A stretch of 64,000 bases of DNA from Aquatica leii (Eukaryota > Arthropoda > Insecta > Coleoptera > Lampyridae): the NCBI GenBank assembly GCA_035610365.1, contig CM069433.1, positions 55,728,487 through 55,792,486 on the forward strand, read 5' to 3'. Positions within the stretch are counted from its first letter, which is position 1, and each line of letters starts with the position of its first letter. Below the pieces are notes generated by a model, which did not search any database, was not told the origin of the DNA, and was given only the letters and a program-made list of their open reading frames with translations. The translations under genes were made by a program, and so were the position numbers. Of this stretch, positions 52,746 through 64,000 are shown in pieces.

Positions 52746-54660
52746 TAAACCAAAAACAATCGAAAAGTTAACAATCTTTAACTGGAACTCCAACGGCATT
52801 GAATCTCAACGATCTTTATTAATCTCCTTCATGGCAAGGCACAATGTGGACATTGCATGTATAACAGAAACCCACTTCTCATCAGAAGATAATCTTAACA
52901 TATTAGGCTACCAAATGCAGAGAAAAGACCAAATATAAGAAAAAGCACCAGGAGGAATAGCCATTTTACATAAAAACCAGATTATCACAGTATCATATTC
53001 GACCCAATTACACCAAATATAGAAACTGTCGGTACCAAAATATCACTTAATTACCAATACCACACACTAATTAGTATGTATAAACAACCAAAAAAGAAAC
53101 GAAACTCGGCAGGCCTGTTGGCAATATATAAATCGTCTGAACATACTCTTGCAATAGGTGACCCAAACTCTAAGAACACGCGATGGGGCTGCAGGCTAAG
53201 CAAGCCAAAAAGGATTAAACTCGAGCAATTTTCTGCGGAGATCGGATTTTTATTCCTACCCTACCTGACTACACTTATTATCCAAATAGCAGAGACACCA
53301 GCTTTACATTCTAGATATGGTCTTCCAAAAAGGCTTTCCAACGGAAATCCAGTAAATGGTCATAGATGAGCTTGACTTTGACTACCTTCCAGTACTTATA
53401 ATATTCACAGCAAAACCACAAACAAATAATATCAAACTTTACAACTTCTATCGTAAATAGTGCCAATTAACACATCAACTTAAAAAAAAAACTATATGAA
53501 ATAAGAATAGCGACATATCAAAAATACATAGAAGAACTTGAACCGAACGACCCTGTGATGTTGAAAGCGACAAAAAGAATCCTAAAGCAACACAACGAAA
53601 TCTCGATAATAACAGATGGCACCAACAGTTACTACACCGATGCAGAAAAAGCTTCAACTTTGCCAATCATCTAGAACGTGCATTTGCAGCAAAAATTACA
53701 TGTAATACAACAAAGGTAGCAACTACAATTGACTATATTAAAAGAAACGTATATGTCACTGCTGAACGTATCAAACCAACATTCCCTCACGAACTCCAAG
53801 CTTTAATCGTCAATCTCCCAAAAAAGAAATGTTCTGGTTACGACCTCATATCAAATATCGTGCTATCACAATTAACTATAAAATCTTTAGTCCACTTAAC
53901 ATCAATATTTAATGCCTACTTGAGGATGGGACACTTCCCAAAAAGGTGGAAACGCGCTTATCCCTAAACCAGCAAAAATATATGAAACGCCGAAAATAAA
54001 CAATACGTAACAGCCGTTTTCTTTGATGTGGCCCAAACCTTTGACAAAGTCTGACTAGAGAAAAAAAATACTGAAACTAAGAATTCCCACCTATCTAAAG
54101 GCCATAATATTTTTCTTTCTTGAGAACAGAAACTTTGCAGTAAAAATAAATGCTGCAGTCTCAGACATCAAAAATATACTAGTTGGTAGCATATTGGCAC
54201 CACTTTTATTTAACATCTAACACATCAAACATACGAAAAGTCGATGCCACTTTAGCAACATTTGCTGACGATGAGCAATAATCTAACAAATGCAACACAA
54301 CTACTACAGATAGCAATAAACAAAGTTTGTAAATGGTTTATTAACTGGAATATCCAAATTAACTCGTACAAATGTCGGGCAAAAATATTCATACTGACGA
54401 AAAACTGCAACACACCCAACATTCATATTAACAATGAAATTACTGAATGGAATACCCACGAGAAACACACAATCATGGAAACAACATATCAACCATAAAC
54501 TGAACCAAAGCTATGCAAGACTAGCACAGCTATACCTATTACTAAATCAAAAGTTTAAATTAGAAACTAAATGCACAGTCATGATGTACATGAGAAATCA
54601 TTTCTCTAACGCGTACTTTTATTATATCGCAATTAAAATATTTACTTCAAATTGAAATAT
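52735..54660 (+). pseudogene. Jockey LINE, ORF2 (AP endonuclease and reverse transcriptase)
   Basis: ORF2 opens with IEKLTIFNWNSNGIESQ, then LLISFMARHNVDIACITETH and GYQMQRKD, the start of the AP-like endonuclease, with the catalytic E in the ITETH box. Endonuclease fragments continue through ILHKNQII and GDPNSKNTRWGC (the G D.N.K...WG box). The RT is recognised from PKKKCSGYDLISN, AYLRMGHFPKRWKRA, VFFDVAQTFDKV, LRIPTYLKAIIFFFLENRNF and GSILAPLLFNI, after which TFADD is degraded (about 54250). The tail carries NHKLNQSYARLAQLY and LETKCTVMMYM. Many stops and frameshifts; dead. Confidence 0.88.
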
Positions 54661-54779
54661 TAAAAGTTAAAAAAAGTAGTAGGTAAAGTAAGTAAATAAA
54701 CGAATCAAAATACGTACTGTTAGAATTATGATTTTTGTTTGTTTATTCAAGATAAAAAATAATATATATACGCTGCCAA

Positions 54780-55131
54780 CTTTGTTTCCAGAAATAAAAG
54801 TTATACTGGACAATGTTTAGATAAAACATCTGCCACCCTTCTTGCTGACACCGGAGCAGATATTCACGTTTTAAAAAAGCATGGTGAATAGGAATCAACT
54901 AGTGTTGTTAAAAGATATGCAAAGGAAAGTGTGACAAACAAACTCAAACTATCAAAAAGTATTTTGAATATTCCAGAACCAGCATTGTTTATGACCTTCC
55001 TACAAACACAACAAAATTTTGAGCAAACTGTAGTTGTAGTCGAGCTTATAACTCCATGTGATACTAAGCAAAATTCATTTGTATTTCCTTATACAAATTT
55101 GACAGATCCAGTCAGTCAAATGCTAATTTAA
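54780..55131 (+). pseudogene. Unassigned fragment with retropepsin-like motif
   Basis: One frame reads SATLLADTGADIHVLKKHGE, a stop, then continues open to 55131 as SVTNKLKLSKSILN ... LFMTFLQTQQNFEQTVVVVE. LLADTGADI resembles the active-site box of retroelement aspartic proteases (L.DTGA), but the flanking sequence does not match a family I know. It could be a short LTR-retrotransposon remnant or chance. Confidence 0.35.
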
Positions 55132-55338
55132 TTGTTTTTATATAAACAATTGTGTGTTTCATGTTTATATTGATAAAAATAAATAAATTTGTTTAAAATC
55201 TGTAAAAATTTAAAATTTGGTTGCTATGCAGTAAAAATGTTGCTATGGAGTAAAATACAATTTTTCTAAATAATTTTAAATTTAGCAATACACTAAATTT
55301 CTATATGAAATGCAATAAACAATATTTATGTTAATATA

Positions 55339-57657
55339 GTTTTTTGGGTAAATGGTGTAATATATTTATTAAAAAACTCACAAGCTTTCGAACGTGGTCT
55401 TCGTTCTTCTTCAGGTGACAATTAATAAAATGACAATTATAAAACAAAGGTAACTAGAAAAAACAAATGTTTGGAAAACTGATAAATGTAAGTTCTTTTA
55501 GCTACAGCATTTGCTCAAAAATCTAAAGAAAAACCTCCATTAAAAACTGTAGACGTAGCTTATAGTGTGTTTTGTGGATAAAGTAAAGATCAGGAAATAA
55601 CGGGTAACCAGGTGTCAGATAACTCATAAGCATTGTTAAAGTTGTTGGGTACTTTAATAATTTCAATCGCTTCTCTGATCTTTCTTGAACGCCAGTTTTT
55701 GGTTTTAGCAATCGTTATAGTTTTTTCGAAGTTTATGTCATGTAAAGTGTTTAGCGCATTTTCGGCAATGGCAGATTTAAAAGATTGAAGTAGACGAAGA
55801 TGTCTTTTGTGTTCTTTTAGTCTAGTTTCAATAGTTCTACCAGTTTCTCCAATATATACCTTGCCACAAGCGCATGGAACTTGATATCCTCCACAGACGT
55901 TATGTGGAATTTTATCTCTTACCGAATTCAACAAATTTTTAATTTTTGTGGTAGTAGTATAAGCAACTTTAATGTCATGTTTTTTCAGTATTTTTCCAGT
56001 TTTGTCACTTATATTGGCAACAAAACGTAGAACAGCAAAATTGTTGCTTATAGTTGAATCGCTTGGTACAGTTGGTCTAGTTTTCGGTCGAAGATGCTTT
56101 TTAATTTGTTCTTTGTTAAAACCATTTCTTATAAAAACTTTCTCAAGGTAATCTTATTCTTCTAGTAATTTATCTTGATGGGAAATTGTTATCGCCCGGT
56201 TGTATAATGTGCGAATTGTTCCAAATTTCTGAAATGGATGATGATGAGAATTTGCATTTATATATTGATCCGTATGTTTTGTATTTCGATTAACTGAATT
56301 TATTAAAGTACCATCTGGTTTTCTTTCTCTTTTACATCAAGGAAAGGTAAGGTACCATTAATTTCTTTGTCAATACTAAATTTTAGGTTTGGGTGTTGAT
56401 TATTTAGGTATTGAAGAAAAATTTTTAGTTCATCTTCACCATGGGACCAGATTGCAAAAACATCATTAACGTATCTAAGCCATAGTTTTGGTTATTTAGA
56501 TGCAAATTTTAAAGCTTCTTCTTCAAAATGCTCCATAAAGTAATTTGCAATAGATGGAGAAATTGGTGATCCCATTGCTACACCATCTATTTGTTTATAA
56601 TATTCACTATTAAACAAAAAGAATGAAGTTGTTAAACAATGTTCAAATAACATTAATGTATTGTTATCAAAATGTCGTTTTAAAAGATGTAAAGTATCAA
56701 CTATTTGTACTTTAGTAAACAATGAGGCAACATCAAAACTAACTATTAAGTCATTTGAAGATAATTTTTGTTTACTAATTATTTCAATGAAATGCTTTGT
56801 ATTCTTTATAAATGAATTACTTAATCTAATATAAGGTTGCAATATTGAATTTAAATATTTAGCTAATTCATAAGTTGTCGATCCAATACAGCTAACAATT
56901 GGTCGAAGAGGTGCATTTAGCTTGTGTATCTTAGGTAATCCATAGAACCTTGGAATAAGAGGATCTTTTGGCGTTAGTTTTTTGACAGTCTCCGTTGATA
57001 AATTACTTTCTTTCAATAGTTTTGTTGTTAATAGTTTGTATTTGTTATTAGGGTTTTTTTGTAGTTTTATGTAAGATGTGGGATCATTGAGTAAATCGTT
57101 AGCTTTGTTGATGTACTCTGTTTTATCCATCATTACAGTAGCTCTTCCTTTATCTGCTGGTAGAATTATAAGACTAGTATTGTTTCTTAGATCTTTTAGT
57201 GCTTGATGTTCAGCATAAGTAAGGTTTTTTTCTGGAAGTTTTGCTTTTCGTAGTATTCTTGTTGTTTCGAAACAGATCTCGGCTGCTTCACGATCGGGAA
57301 GATGATTGATGCTAGCTTCAATGTTGGATATAATTTCCTCAACAGGAATTCTCGAAGGAGCAACAGCAAAATCTGACACGTGGTTACCTGTTATTTCCTG
57401 ATCTTTACTGTATCCACCAAACGCACTATAAGCTACATCTAGAGTTTTTAATAGTGGGTTTTCTGTAGACCTTCGAGCAAATGCTGTAGTTAAAAAGACT
57501 TACAACATTTATCAAGTTTTCCAAACATTTGTTTTTTCTGTTACCATAGTTTTATAATTGTCATTTTATTAATTGTCACCAGAAAAAGAACGTAGACCAC
57601 GTTCGAAAGCTTGTGAGTTTTTTAATAAATATATTACACCATGTACCCAAAAAACTG
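55339..57657 (-). mobile_element. Penelope-like element with inverted terminal repeats, nearly complete
   Basis: About 275-290 bp at 55339-55614 and 57369-57657 are inverted copies of each other (outer tips AGTTTTTTGGGTAAATGGTG and the complement). They share the blocks CACAAGCTTTCGAACGTGGTC, GGTGACAATTAATAAAATGAC and GATCAGGAAATAAC. Between them, on the minus strand, lies a single Penelope-type gene (RT then GIY-YIG endonuclease). Both ends of the gene run into the repeats. Penelope-like elements are known to carry LTR-like repeats in direct or inverted order. Only a few lesions disable the gene, so the copy is fairly recent. Confidence 0.88.
55590..57379 (-). pseudogene. Penelope-type RT with GIY-YIG endonuclease
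   Basis: From 57379 (MSDFAVAPSRIPVEEIISNI) the first 295 codons are open: LIILPADKGRATVMMD, DPLIPRFYGLPKIHK, APLRPIVSCIGSTTYELAKY, DLIVSFDVASLFTKV and IDGVAMGSPISPSIANYFME. A TAA (56492-56494) precedes LRYVNDVFAIWSHGEDE; the YVDD box is YVND (56462-56473). A frameshift near 56342 follows LPFLD. The next frame gives NRNTKHTDQYINANSHHHPF, a stop near 56154, and DYLEKVFIRNGFNKEQIK. Finally the endonuclease: GGYQVPCACGKVYIGETGRT then IETRLKEHKRHL and NFEKTITIAKTKNW. It ends LSDTWLPVIS inside the inverted repeat. Two stops, one frameshift and a lost catalytic Asp disable it. Confidence 0.92.
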
Positions 57658-59639
57658 TTTTATTATGTTTCATGGTGAAAATTTTGTATCTAAAATATTT
57701 ATGTTTTATGCCAATTTAAATTAAATCAATTACATCCCTTAATACATTGAAAAAAGTTTCACTGTTTCCATAACATTATTTTGCATACGATTTGGTTTGA
57801 CTTTATTCTATGATTTTATTTGTTTGTGCATTTGTTACATTTTATGTAATTTGAAGTGTACATTTATTATATAATACAGTCAAAAAGTGTAATTAGAATC
57901 TCTCACGTATGGTAAGCTTTTCATTGTTTGCGTAATTGTTAAATACTTTGACTAGATTTAGATTTACACTATTTTTTTAATAAAAAAATTGCTAATGTCT
58001 ATACATGTATGTATTAAATGACCTTAAATTAAAATTGTCAAGTCTTTTACTTTTTTCAAGGCAAATATATAAAACCATATTTGTTTTCGTCTCAAGGTTT
58101 CCTGTAATATATGATTATGTACAAAATTTAGCATAGAAAAGAAAAAAGTAAATATAGTGTTACAAAAACAAGAAAACGCGATATTGTAAACTTTCATAAC
58201 TTTTTAGTGTTTTATTTGTAAGTCTTATACATAAATGTCTATTATCTCAATCTATCAAGCATATAAAATTATATGCGATAATTATTTAACATAAGGTGAA
58301 TGTCTCAAACTTTTTTTAAATTTATTATGTGGGTTTTGTCATTAAATGTTTACAAAATTAGCGTCCCTTTCGTTATACTTACATTTTATTTAAATTAATA
58401 ATATTTGACATGTTTACACCATGATTGTGACAATTTCGTAAGTGAATAACTGCAGCCGGTGTAGTTAAGTTTTCATTATTTCTGAATTAGGTGTAAGTGA
58501 ATGTAGATATTAACATATGAGGCAGTCGCGATCGCTCATCTGTAACGAATTTTGTAATATTATATTAAAATAAACGCATGTTCTTTTATGCACATGTAAA
58601 AATTTTATTAGAAATAGGGCGATATACAAAAGTTTTACGGGAGTTCTAAAACATTTTAGAATTCCCCTTCTGTATTTCTAAAAGCATAAATTATTTTGCG
58701 CACAATGGTTGACTTGTTGTAAAATTTGCCTATTATTTAAATAATGGCCTATAATTTTTTAATAGCAAGCTGAACAAACGCTAGCTAGAGGTAGTAAAGT
58801 GCAGAACGAATCGTTAGGACGTTTATGCTACAATAAGTTATCATTCGTTGCTTTGTCCATAGAGGTTGTGAGGAACGCTCGTCAACGTTTTAATGTCCTC
58901 GTAAAACTTTTCTGGACACAGGTCCAATCAAAAACGAGTGACACGACTTGATAATCCCTTAGAAGCTTTACGGTTGTAAATAATGAAATAAAGGAATCTT
59001 TCATTACCAACAGAAGCTATAGAATAAATTCTATTTATTGAGATAATGAAATTTAACGAATGTGTTGCGTTTTGATTTCTTCGAATATTTTTACGCAAAG
59101 CAAATCTCATAAATAAAAGACAGTACATACATAAAACATATACTAACAAATTCATTTGGTTTTAAAAGTGTGAAAAAACGTCACTAACTACGATTGCTCA
59201 TACTTGACATTATTTGTTATAAAATTAAACAAAAGCTGGTGAAAATGTAAATATTTTTTAGCCGCTAGCTAAAAATAATTTTCTCCAAATATTTAACTTT
59301 ACTAAGTTTCGCAACGAAAAATAAAACAATATAAATTTTAAGCTGTTTAGGTCTTTGTATAATATAATAGTAAAAACACTATTATTATATAAATATTATT
59401 AATAGTAGTTATAAAAATGTTATTTTTGGTTTATTCGGTCAAAAGTAATGCATATTCTATATTCTAACTGTAATCAGTAGTCAATTTTTTGTTTTCATTC
59501 TATTTTTAATACATTATTCTCCAAGCAGAAACATTAATTGGAAATATTTAAAGTATTAACAAAATATTAACATTTTGTTGAAAAAGTATTTATTAACATT
59601 ATAACTTTTGTTTTAAAATACAAAACAAAATTTTTAATG
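57658..59639. other. AT-rich interval, nothing recognised
   Basis: No coding homology or RNA gene. The last few hundred bases could contain the 3' end and TIR of the hAT relic that follows, but I could not identify a TIR pair. Confidence 0.45.
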
Positions 59640-61304
59640 ACTTGGATGTTAGGAGTGAATTTATGCCCGGCTCAATGTTTGTGAGTAGCAACCGCAAATC
59701 CCCACAAGCAATAATTTACCGTCGGTTTCTTTTTTTGTGATGAGACTCATAACGGCGCTGAAACCACGTTCTACCAAATAGAAAGACAGTAAAGCCATCA
59801 ACAGCTTTTGTACAATAACCCATGATATAAAACTAAGATCTGTTTTTGTAACCAGAAGTTGTCGTATTCTTGTTTAAACATTGTTTTCAGCTCCTCATTT
59901 GTAGATAATTCAATAAGTTGCTTCTGTATTATTAATGTATTCATCCGTATTTGTGCTCTAAGTTTCACTACTTGCAAAAGGAAAATATCCAAATGAAGAA
60001 AGTCTTCAAATCTTTGGTTAAGGTCCGAATGAAGCGCCGTTAAGTGTTGGCAATCAGCAAACAAATCTTCATCTCTATTTTGCAGTTTTGAAAGATTTGA
60101 AAACTGGAAACATTCTCCTCTGCCCAAGTTTTGTTTGTACAACAAAAGTTTTGCAACAAACGCAGATATTACACTTTTAGCTTTGATTATATTTAATGTG
60201 TCAGCTTGTAGTTTGAAATTAGTCTCGTTAAATTTGGCAAATAAATCAGTCATATAAGCAATGTCATTTTTTGAGATAATTAAATTGTGCCGCAAATCAT
60301 TGTCTTTAATCTCCAGAAATTCCAATACTGAATCAAAAAGCAAATAAAAGCGATCCAAACATGCACTTTTAGATAAGCAACATACTTCTGTGTTACGTGG
60401 TAAACAATTATAATCATAATCATTTTCTAAATAAAGTTGTGCAAAAAATATCTTATTTAAGGCATTAATTTTATTAACTGATATAATGACAAACGTTTAC
60501 GTTTTAAGGTTTTTTGCGACCAAATAATGTTGAAGAATGACACCATGCACTAATAATGCAATCAGTATAACTTGTTTTAAGTATGCCAGAAAGCCTTGGT
60601 GTCGGCCTACCATTGCCGGAGCACCGTCAGTAGCCAAGCTGTTACATCAAAAAAACTTTTTAATCCAGTAAATAACTTTTTTCCTTTTGTATCAGTTTTT
60701 AAATATTTAGCAAATAATAATTCATGGGAAACTTTTTCTTCTTTTACAAATCTTACATAAGTGAAAGTAGAGCTTTGTTTTCTGGTAACTTTGACTCGTC
60801 AAACTATATACAGAATTCAAATGTTTTTAAGTAGTCATATAAAAAGTTTTATACACACTGAACCATTTTGTCGATCCTTCTTCGTACAGTATTATTACTT
60901 AGTGGAATTCTTTTTATAATATCGAAAGCTGATTTGTGCAACACGGTGCGTATTACCTCAATTACAGCTGGTAGAACCAATAGTGTGCGGCTTTCTGGAC
61001 TTCGCAATTATCAAAAAAATATTATAAAAAGCACACAGTCATTTCTCTTAGATGTTGTCCCTATGAGTTCTTGCAATGTCGGTGTTTTTAAATGATTTTT
61101 TTTAGTTGTTTGAAAAAAACGTAAATCCTTATCTTTTTTGTTACTATGGATTTTTATTAAATGTTTTTTTAAGTTTAGATGGTTTTGTTGAATTGTTTGA
61201 TTACATAGAAGACACATAGGTAAAGTACTATTTCCTGGTGACATGATAAAGCCGAATTTCATATATTCAACACTGTAGTATTTTCTACGTTTTTCTTCGC
61301 TCAC
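59640..61304 (-). pseudogene. hAT transposase relic (ZBED5/SCAND3-like), all domains present
   Basis: From 61304: EEKRRKYYSVEYMKFGFIMS, then PMCLLCNQTIQQNHLNLKKH, a BED-type zinc finger. Then LVLPAVIEVIRTVL and IKRIPLSNNTVRRRIDKMVQ; FDESKLPENKALL, the first catalytic region (DES.); SVATDGAPAMVGR-type sequence (LATDGAPAMVGRHQGFL seen); HYLVAKNL; CLPRNTEVCCLSKSACLDRF; the open 186-codon stretch 59798-60358 with the insertion-domain helices (NDIAYMTDLFAKFNETNFKL); and the dimerisation end TYLVERGFSAVMSLITKK with GDLRLLLT across a frameshift. Stops and several frameshifts disable it. No TIRs found. Confidence 0.88.
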
Positions 61305-61915
61305 TCATACTGTTATTTTATAAACAGGAAACTAAAATGATACCGGAAAAGATATATAGCTATATATCAATATTTTTATTTGCAATAAACCACTGTTAAT
61401 TATAAAATTTTTTTTTGAATGAAATGCTGCAATGTAACGCTCTATTGAATTAATTATTTGAGATGTAAGGATAACATTTCGTGTTAATTTCACATATTGT
61501 GTAGATACTTCTGTGTACCAATTAATTTTTCAAGAAAAATAAATAATTCAAAAATTAGTTAACAACAGAGTATAATAATACATTAATATACAGTAGTTTC
61601 AAACGTTCGCGGATTTGGTTATTTGCGAAAGTAAAAAAAAATAAACTAAAATGTATCTAGTAAGATATAACTTTTACGGTGCATTATATTAAATTATAAA
61701 ACCCAATATACATATAACTTCTTTTACAGAATCATTAATAATATATTCTTTAGAAACACATCTGTGTTAGAAAAATTTACAATCTCTTAAATTTTTGATT
61801 AAAAAAATCTTTAATGATTGTTAAGGGATTACTGTACTGATAACTTTGATATAGAATTTCTTTAATCAACTTAAACAAGAGTATAACTTTATTTAAATAA
61901 ATTTAAATTAAGAAA

Positions 61916-61946
<31 letters not shown>

Positions 61947-63129
61947 ATATCAATTTTATTCAAATATACTTACGTAACGAAAGTACGCTATCTGCGTAAT
62001 AATGCAAACAATTATAGATACTTTTTTTGTCCAAGACTAAGAAAATTTGTTGTATGCACTTCACATCACGCATAACACAGAATTAAATTGTTGATTAGAT
62101 GCACGATTTTTTGGTAGCCCATATTATTGACTAGTTGGTGCAGGTATCGGTTCTATTGCGTTCCTGTATAAACCTGTATAGATAGGTCTGACTCGCCGCG
62201 ATGCCTGTTATTACTTGTATTTTATGCACCTGCCTATATTTATATTTTACTTAATACGTAAAATCGCTAACAATTTATTCCTTGTTATTTACTTTAACTT
62301 TCGTATTTATAAAAATGTGTCGCAATTTTTTAATTTTATATTAAATCTTGCGCAAAGCCCCTGATGTTCAGGGATCCCCAAATTAATTTTAATTTTTTAC
62401 GGACCGCTTGAATGATCCCAGGGACCGTTGGAATCACTTTAGGAGCCAATAACGTTAATGTAAACTCCATCTACTCAAATTAAATCAAGGTGCATGCAAG
62501 TTGCTCACTAATTGGTTCTAGTTTACCATACGATTTCTTTTGATTTTAGATTAAAAAATGTAACGGAGCTTTAATTCAATTTAACTGATTGTGCGTAAGT
62601 TTTGAATTATAATTACAGTTATAGTGTCAACACACTCTGTGAGTGTCGTTTAACCTGTTTGAACGTCTCCTGTGTTAAACAAAGTGCAGGGATTTGTTTT
62701 ATATCTTGTTTATGTTTGGCGCCCTACCGAATTTTGATATTTATCCACGTTTTTGAAATGTTTAAATACAGTGTGACCTATTTCTTTGTGTCGGTTTTTT
62801 TTTAAATTATAGAGTTTGATAAACTACACATTTTCAGCAAAAGTGGCGTGGTTTAAAATCCAAGGTCTACTATGAAAGTTTCTAGAAGCAAAATTTTAAT
62901 AAAGATATTAGCAATTTTTTTTAGAATGAATATGTGCACGCCAGTGCATTGAACATCCCTTAAAACGGGCTTTTTTTATCGAAAATGTTTAAGTAATAAC
63001 GATTTTGTAGAAGAATCAAAAATGCACACTAGGTACTAATTTATTTTCAAAAATTCATAGTTTATAACAACTTAGTATTGATCTTAGGCTTATACAACAC
63101 CAAAAGAAATGCAAATTACATCACAAGAA
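61305..63129. other. AT-rich interval with (AT)n microsatellite
   Basis: Nothing coding was recognised. A dinucleotide run of AT with one interruption lies at 61916-61948. Around 62350-62450 there is a less AT-rich patch (GATCCCCAAATTAATTTT..., GATCCCAGGGACC) with no known identity. Confidence 0.5.
61916..61948. repeat. (AT)n microsatellite
   Basis: About 33 bp of alternating A and T, interrupted once by TATGTATA. Confidence 0.9.
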
Positions 63130-64000
63130 ACAATTACATTTTTGTAACTTCTACCAAGCCACTATTTTCTTAAATGTAATTTCCACACAAGTACGGATTA
63201 TTATAGCTTATAGTTCTTGTAAATTTTGGGGTCTTGACTTATACACTTTTTCTTAAAGTAAACCCCATAGATAAAAATTTAAGGGGTTTAAGTCTGGGAA
63301 TCTTGGTAGCCACAATATCTTAATGGTAAATCATCTAATGCGTTCCTAAACTCATTTTCAAGAAAATTAAAAAACCCAACCGCATTTAAGTTACGGGTTA
63401 AAAAAAGGATCAATTATTCTGTTGCATAGTATCGCACACCAAACGTTAATTTTTGGAGAATATTGTCTTTTTGCATGAACTCTGGATTTTAAGCTGACCA
63501 GTGACAAGAATTTTGACTCGAAACCACTCTATTTGTGGTAAAGGTGGCTTTGTCGTTGAATAAAATTTCCTTAAAAAAGTTACCATTGTTTAGATATTCT
63601 CCTTGCAGTCAATAGCAAAATTTTAATCTTCTTGCATCTCTTGGTTCCAACATATGGAAAAAATTTGGCTTAAAGCTTTTATTGTGTTTTGTCTCAGGCA
63701 TTTTCTTATACTTTCTCTAAGTATATTGAGGTTTAAACTAGCCGTTCTTATACTATTTTGGGTATTGTCGTTAAAATATTGCAAAATTTGATTATTTTGA
63801 AAAAATCCACGTCTATTTTGCTTTTTAAGCAAATTTTTGAAAATTGATCCAGTTTTAGCGAAAATGTTACTTATGCGTTTTACAGTACTTTGATTTATTG
63901 GTCTATCTAGATGTCTGATGTTGAATTTTGCTGCCGAGCGCACGTTGTCTCCAACAAGACGAGCAATTTCTGTTTCTCTTACACTTATATTTTCCATAAT
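63130..64000 (-). pseudogene. mariner-like (insect, DUF4817-type N-terminus) transposase relic, cut by window edge
   Basis: Minus-strand open frame 63997-63623: IARLVGDNVRSAAKFNIRHL, RPINQSTVKRISNIFAKTGS, NNQILQYFNDNTQNSIRTAS and NILRESIRKCLRQNTIKALS. This is the tandem helix-turn-helix region of a transposase group common in insects (N.R.AA..F...HP......V..I...F..TGSV). Frameshifted remnants continue down to about 63130, including an LFND.ATFT.N catalytic-block remnant near 63560 and a PLKFLSMGFTLRKSV segment resembling the SPDL.PLDFFLWG.LK..VY end. Frameshifts and stops make it inactive. The start may lie beyond 64000. Confidence 0.65.

Noticed and set aside
1..64000. CRISPR arrays, operons, ribosome-binding sites and bacterial or phage genes
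   Set aside because: No regularly spaced repeats and no prokaryotic gene organisation; all coding signals are eukaryotic.

Overview
This window looks like a piece of an insect (arthropod) nuclear genome. It is very AT-rich, has almost no coding density, contains GT-AG introns and a eukaryotic tRNA gene, and is packed with insect-type mobile elements in all states of decay. I cannot place it to species. Only two ordinary host genes are supported: a three-exon chymotrypsin-like serine protease (43466-44339, +) and a tRNA-Leu with anticodon UAA (40228-40311, -). Nearly everything else recognisable is transposon.

Layout. 1-965: Ty1/copia polyprotein relic (-). 4161-5056: possible non-autonomous hAT. 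5156-10139: one old BEL/Pao retrotransposon (+) broken into pieces by two terminal-inverted-repeat (TIR) elements (5349-7325 and 7641-8932), the first holding a Tigger/pogo relic. 10525-12320: a 1.8-kb foldback element. 13468-13857: a small MITE. 15541-18174: Gypsy/CsRn1-like gag-pol relic, followed by a DD82E (Sailor-type) transposase relic to 19321. 25086-25930: mariner relic. 27251-33015: a TIR element split by a full-length, young-looking Ty3/Gypsy retrotransposon (27928-32849, ACGT target duplication, intact pol). 37527-38609: Penelope-like fragment. 38806-39934: IS630/Tc1/mariner-type relic (-). 40370-40800: R1-type LINE tail beside the tRNA. 41690-42640: Tc1 relic. 44430-45608: copies of a hairpin-bearing repeat also seen at 35017-35405. 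46303-47430: pogo relic. 47450-48180: piggyBac relic split by an RTE-like 3' end. 49054-49791: TIR element. 50286-54660: Jockey-type LINE split by a 1.5-kb TIR element. 55339-57657: almost intact Penelope-like element with inverted terminal repeats (-). 59640-61304: complete but dead hAT transposase (-). 63130-64000: mariner-like relic running off the window (-).

The most interesting observation is in the young Gypsy element. The 15 bases abutting its 3' LTR, where a polypurine tract is expected, match the first 14 bases of a tRNA-Leu. The sequence after its 5' LTR matches the complement of the 3' part of a tRNA-Leu. This suggests that both DNA strands may be primed by pieces of one tRNA. Two further elements (5349-7325, 50802-52294) begin CA and end TG, carry perfect TIRs, have 7-bp target duplications and rejoin a retroelement reading frame exactly when removed. 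They may represent a P-like group.

Limits: all family calls come from motif reading by eye, with no database search. Breakpoints of relics are approximate unless TIRs, LTRs or target duplications are given.
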